Assembly (NCBI GenBank): GCA_017461505.1 | Contig: JAFTXV010000007.1 | Coordinates: forward strand, 1-64,000 | Reading direction: 5' to 3' | Source of the DNA: Paludibacteraceae bacterium | Lineage (GTDB): Bacteria; Bacteroidota; Bacteroidia; Bacteroidales; Paludibacteraceae | Length of the DNA: 64,000 nt | In this document: positions 62,037 through 64,000 of the stretch, piece after piece | Numbering within the stretch: position 1 is the first letter of the stretch | Layout of the letters: every line of letters starts with the position of its first letter | Position numbers and translations under genes: made by a program | The notes under the pieces: generated by a model | What the model was told of the DNA's origin: nothing | The model's database searches: none | The model's input: the letters and a program-made list of their open reading frames with translations, nothing else

Positions 62037-62099
62037 AGGTCATTGGGTTGACCTATGCTCACAAAACGAAATAAAAACGAATAAAACAATAAAAACAAT
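62037..62099 (+). promoter_or_regulatory. Conserved 5' leader, second copy
   Basis: AGGTCA-TTGGGT-TGACCT hairpin (62037-62054), then ATGCTCACAAAACGAAATAA, AAACGAATAAAACAATAAAA and ACAAT before the ATG. It is the direct counterpart of 54250-54307. Confidence 0.8.
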
Positions 62100-64000
62100 A
62101 TGAAAACATTTACAAATTACGCCGAGAAGAAGGCGAAACAATTTCTTAACCTATTACAAGGATATACCAAAGGTATACGAATAACTGCCATCCTCATTCT
62201 CCTATTAATGGGAGTTAGTAATGCATCCGCAGTAGATCTATATTTGCGTGGAATTCGAGTTTGGGATGCTAAAGACCAAACGAAAATGTCACAAAATGGA
62301 TCTACTTATAGTGTCATTACCTATCTTAGTACCGTGGAGTATAAATTTAAAATTGCAGATTCAGGTTGGAATTATGATAATAACTACGAAGCCAACAATA
62401 CTAGCGCCACAGTCTCACTAAACACTGCATATACAACATGGCATAATAACGGAAAAGGGGATATGAGTTTTACTCCTTCAACTGCTGGATTTTACAAATT
62501 TTCTTTGACTAATGGTGAACTAACTATTACCAAATATGACCCTTCTCCAAATGAAGCTCCAAGCGATGTTGTTAATGGAACAAATGTAATGTTTTACATA
62601 CAAGGATATTCAGATAATGGTTACAATGTATTAAAAGCTAACAACACAAACAATATTAGTTCTAACAGTCATGGTCTATCAAAAATAGACTATAGTATAT
62701 CATATGTAAACACACAGAAAACTAATTTATCAACAAATTATTACATCTCCAATAATCCTAGCCAGTGGAATGGAAAATCTTACACTGATATAAAAAATGC
62801 CCAAGGAGGTGAATTATTTGAAGCACAAGATAATACTAACAAAATCGCCGCAAAGACTGCAACAACCACAACGTCTGTTTCCAACAGCACCTTAAATATT
62901 TCTACAACAACTAATTCTAAAACTGGAGTTTGTAATGGAACATTATACATCCAATATTACATTGACAATACTTTTGTTGGAGTAAAATATGATTCATCTA
63001 CAGCCAGTTATGCTTCGATCCCTGCGGGCGGCAATACAGCGTGTGAATCAACATTTAATGTTTCTGAACTGACTAGTGGTCAACACACACTAAAAACCGT
63101 TTTAACAGATGGTATAATCTATTATGTTGCAGATACAGATGACTTTGAAATAACTAATACCCGCACGATTACCTTTGGTGTGCAAGATGGAGGAGGTAAA
63201 GTGATAGCGACAGTCGATGAAGTGGAAACTACGGCTTCTCCAATATCCGTAGAAGATGGTACACAGATTAAATTCCTTGCAACCGCAGATGCAAATAATG
63301 TATTCTCGAAATGGGTGAATGGAAGTGGTACACAGATCTCCACTCAAAACCCTTATACACACACTGTTAGCAGTGATGCAACGATTAAAGCAGTCTTCCT
63401 CAAGCCGACTACCATCTATCTTAAGCCAAGTGCTAACTGGAAGCAAGCAAATGCGCGATTTGCCATCTATGCTTTTGGAGGTGGTTCAGGAGATAAATGG
63501 GTGGATATGACTCCAGTCGGTTGTAACGATGAGTATTATATGGTAGATGTTCCTGCAGGATATACAGCATTTAATTTTGTCCGCATGAATCCTGCAACGA
63601 CAGAAAATAACTGGAATAATGACTGGAATCAAACTGGAAATCTTAGCATACCTGATGATGGTAAGAATCTGTATGATATGACAAAAATCTATCTGGAACC
63701 TAATGCCAACTGGAAAACTGATGCTGCTCGCTTTGCTGCATACTTCTTCAATAACGATAATAATTACTGGATGAGTATGTCTTCCTCTGATGGGATATAT
63801 AGTTGTGCTTTCCCTCCAACGGATATTGTGTATGATAAGGTATCTTTCGTTAGAATGAAAGGTGATGATGGAGATAACAATTGGGGCAATCGTTTGAACC
63901 AATCGAAAGACATCGATCTGATGTCTGGATATAATCAATTTACACTTGAAGAAGGTAAATGGGGGAAAAACGACAAGGGTGAAAACGATGACAATATGAA
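62100..64000 (+). CDS. Giant secreted multi-repeat protein, 3' end outside window
   Basis: Open from the ATG at 62100 for 633 codons to the window edge. A charged N-terminus and signal peptide (ITAILILLLMGVSNASA) are followed by beta domains (about 45-360), an InlB-like divergent repeat (TFGVQDGGGKVIATVDEVET, FSKWVNGSGTQ) and two tandem modules (YLKPSANWKQANARFAIYAF, YLEPNANWKTDAARFAAYFF). The two modules match those of the gene at 46972-54249. The N-terminal third is not shared. Surface protein by inference. Confidence 0.85.
   Translation, partial: MKTFTNYAEKKAKQFLNLLQGYTKGIRITAILILLLMGVSNASAVDLYLRGIRVWDAKDQTKMSQNGSTYSVITYLSTVEYKFKIADSGWNYDNNYEANNTSATVSLNTAYTTWHNNGKGDMSFTPSTAGFYKFSLTNGELTITKYDPSPNEAPSDVVNGTNVMFYIQGYSDNGYNVLKANNTNNISSNSHGLSKIDYSISYVNTQKTNLSTNYYISNNPSQWNGKSYTDIKNAQGGELFEAQDNTNKIAAKTATTTTSVSNSTLNISTTTNSKTGVCNGTLYIQYYIDNTFVGVKYDSSTASYASIPAGGNTACESTFNVSELTSGQHTLKTVLTDGIIYYVADTDDFEITNTRTITFGVQDGGGKVIATVDEVETTASPISVEDGTQIKFLATADANNVFSKWVNGSGTQISTQNPYTHTVSSDATIKAVFLKPTTIYLKPSANWKQANARFAIYAFGGGSGDKWVDMTPVGCNDEYYMVDVPAGYTAFNFVRMNPATTENNWNNDWNQTGNLSIPDDGKNLYDMTKIYLEPNANWKTDAARFAAYFFNNDNNYWMSMSSSDGIYSCAFPPTDIVYDKVSFVRMKGDDGDNNWGNRLNQSKDIDLMSGYNQFTLEEGKWGKNDKGENDDNM

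Noticed and set aside
46972-64000. An integrated phage or conjugative element
   Set aside because: No integrase, transposase, relaxase or structural phage gene is visible; only accessory genes and repeats.

Overview
The window looks like a chromosomal segment of an uncultured-type Bacteroidales bacterium (family uncertain; perhaps Paludibacteraceae-like). Three things point there. Many genes are preceded by the Bacteroidetes promoter (TTG, about 20 bp, TAnnTTTG). Several secreted proteins end in a short type-A-like type IX secretion (T9SS) tail. The gene orders ftsK-lolA-trxB, dapB-lepB-wbqC and TPR-DUF4292-EnvC, and families such as DUF4301 and DUF4292, are Bacteroidales hallmarks. Assignments rest on reading the translations; no database search was run.

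Layout. 1-6452 (minus): a starch cluster of two secreted GH13 alpha-amylases and a carbohydrate-binding protein cut by the window edge. 6540-13590 (minus): trmO, trxB, a LolA-like carrier, ftsK, glycerate kinase and a secreted PIG-L deacetylase, with tRNA-Phe on the plus strand. 13738-26872 (plus): dapB, lepB, wbqC, ilvE, a POT peptide transporter, rsmI, two flippases, ribE, two FKBP isomerases and truA. 26882-28893 (minus): a HAD phosphatase and DUF4301. 29080-41509 (plus): a lipid kinase, a HAD-dUTPase fusion, an envelope cluster (TPR, DUF4292, EnvC-like, FKBP lipoprotein, Rieske-like lipoprotein), an AddA-like helicase-nuclease, rimM, a SpoU methyltransferase, a U32 peptidase and a WYL regulator. 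41661-42287: a self-contained unit with a 37-codon ORF and an ArdC-like protein. 42305-46297 (minus): a secreted OB-fold protein, recF and an NtrC-type response regulator without its DNA-binding domain.

46972-64000 is accessory. Two giant repeat-rich secreted proteins (one 2425 aa, one cut by the right edge) point outwards and share a duplicated 5' leader. Between them lie a P-loop NTPase/DUF6530 pair, a DUF4143 ATPase, a BRO/DinD-like protein, two toxin-antitoxin modules and two paralogues with a PVGEP-TM-basic C-terminal tail, separated by spacers rich in hairpins.

The strongest unexplained signal is a dispersed family of very short hairpin repeats. A constant spacer word (CTACAG, CTATAGGAC or CCAATAG) alternates with a small inverted repeat whose stem sequence changes while pairing is kept. 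It forms an 18-unit 15-bp array at 44776-45045 and recurs in about ten places, including inside an open reading frame. Other short word repeats sit in frame inside trmO, ilvE, wbqC, ftsK, two flippases and the U32 peptidase. A duplicated leader, a likely small-RNA unit at 46715-46922 and a LacI-like operator palindrome at 59647-59668 also merit attention.
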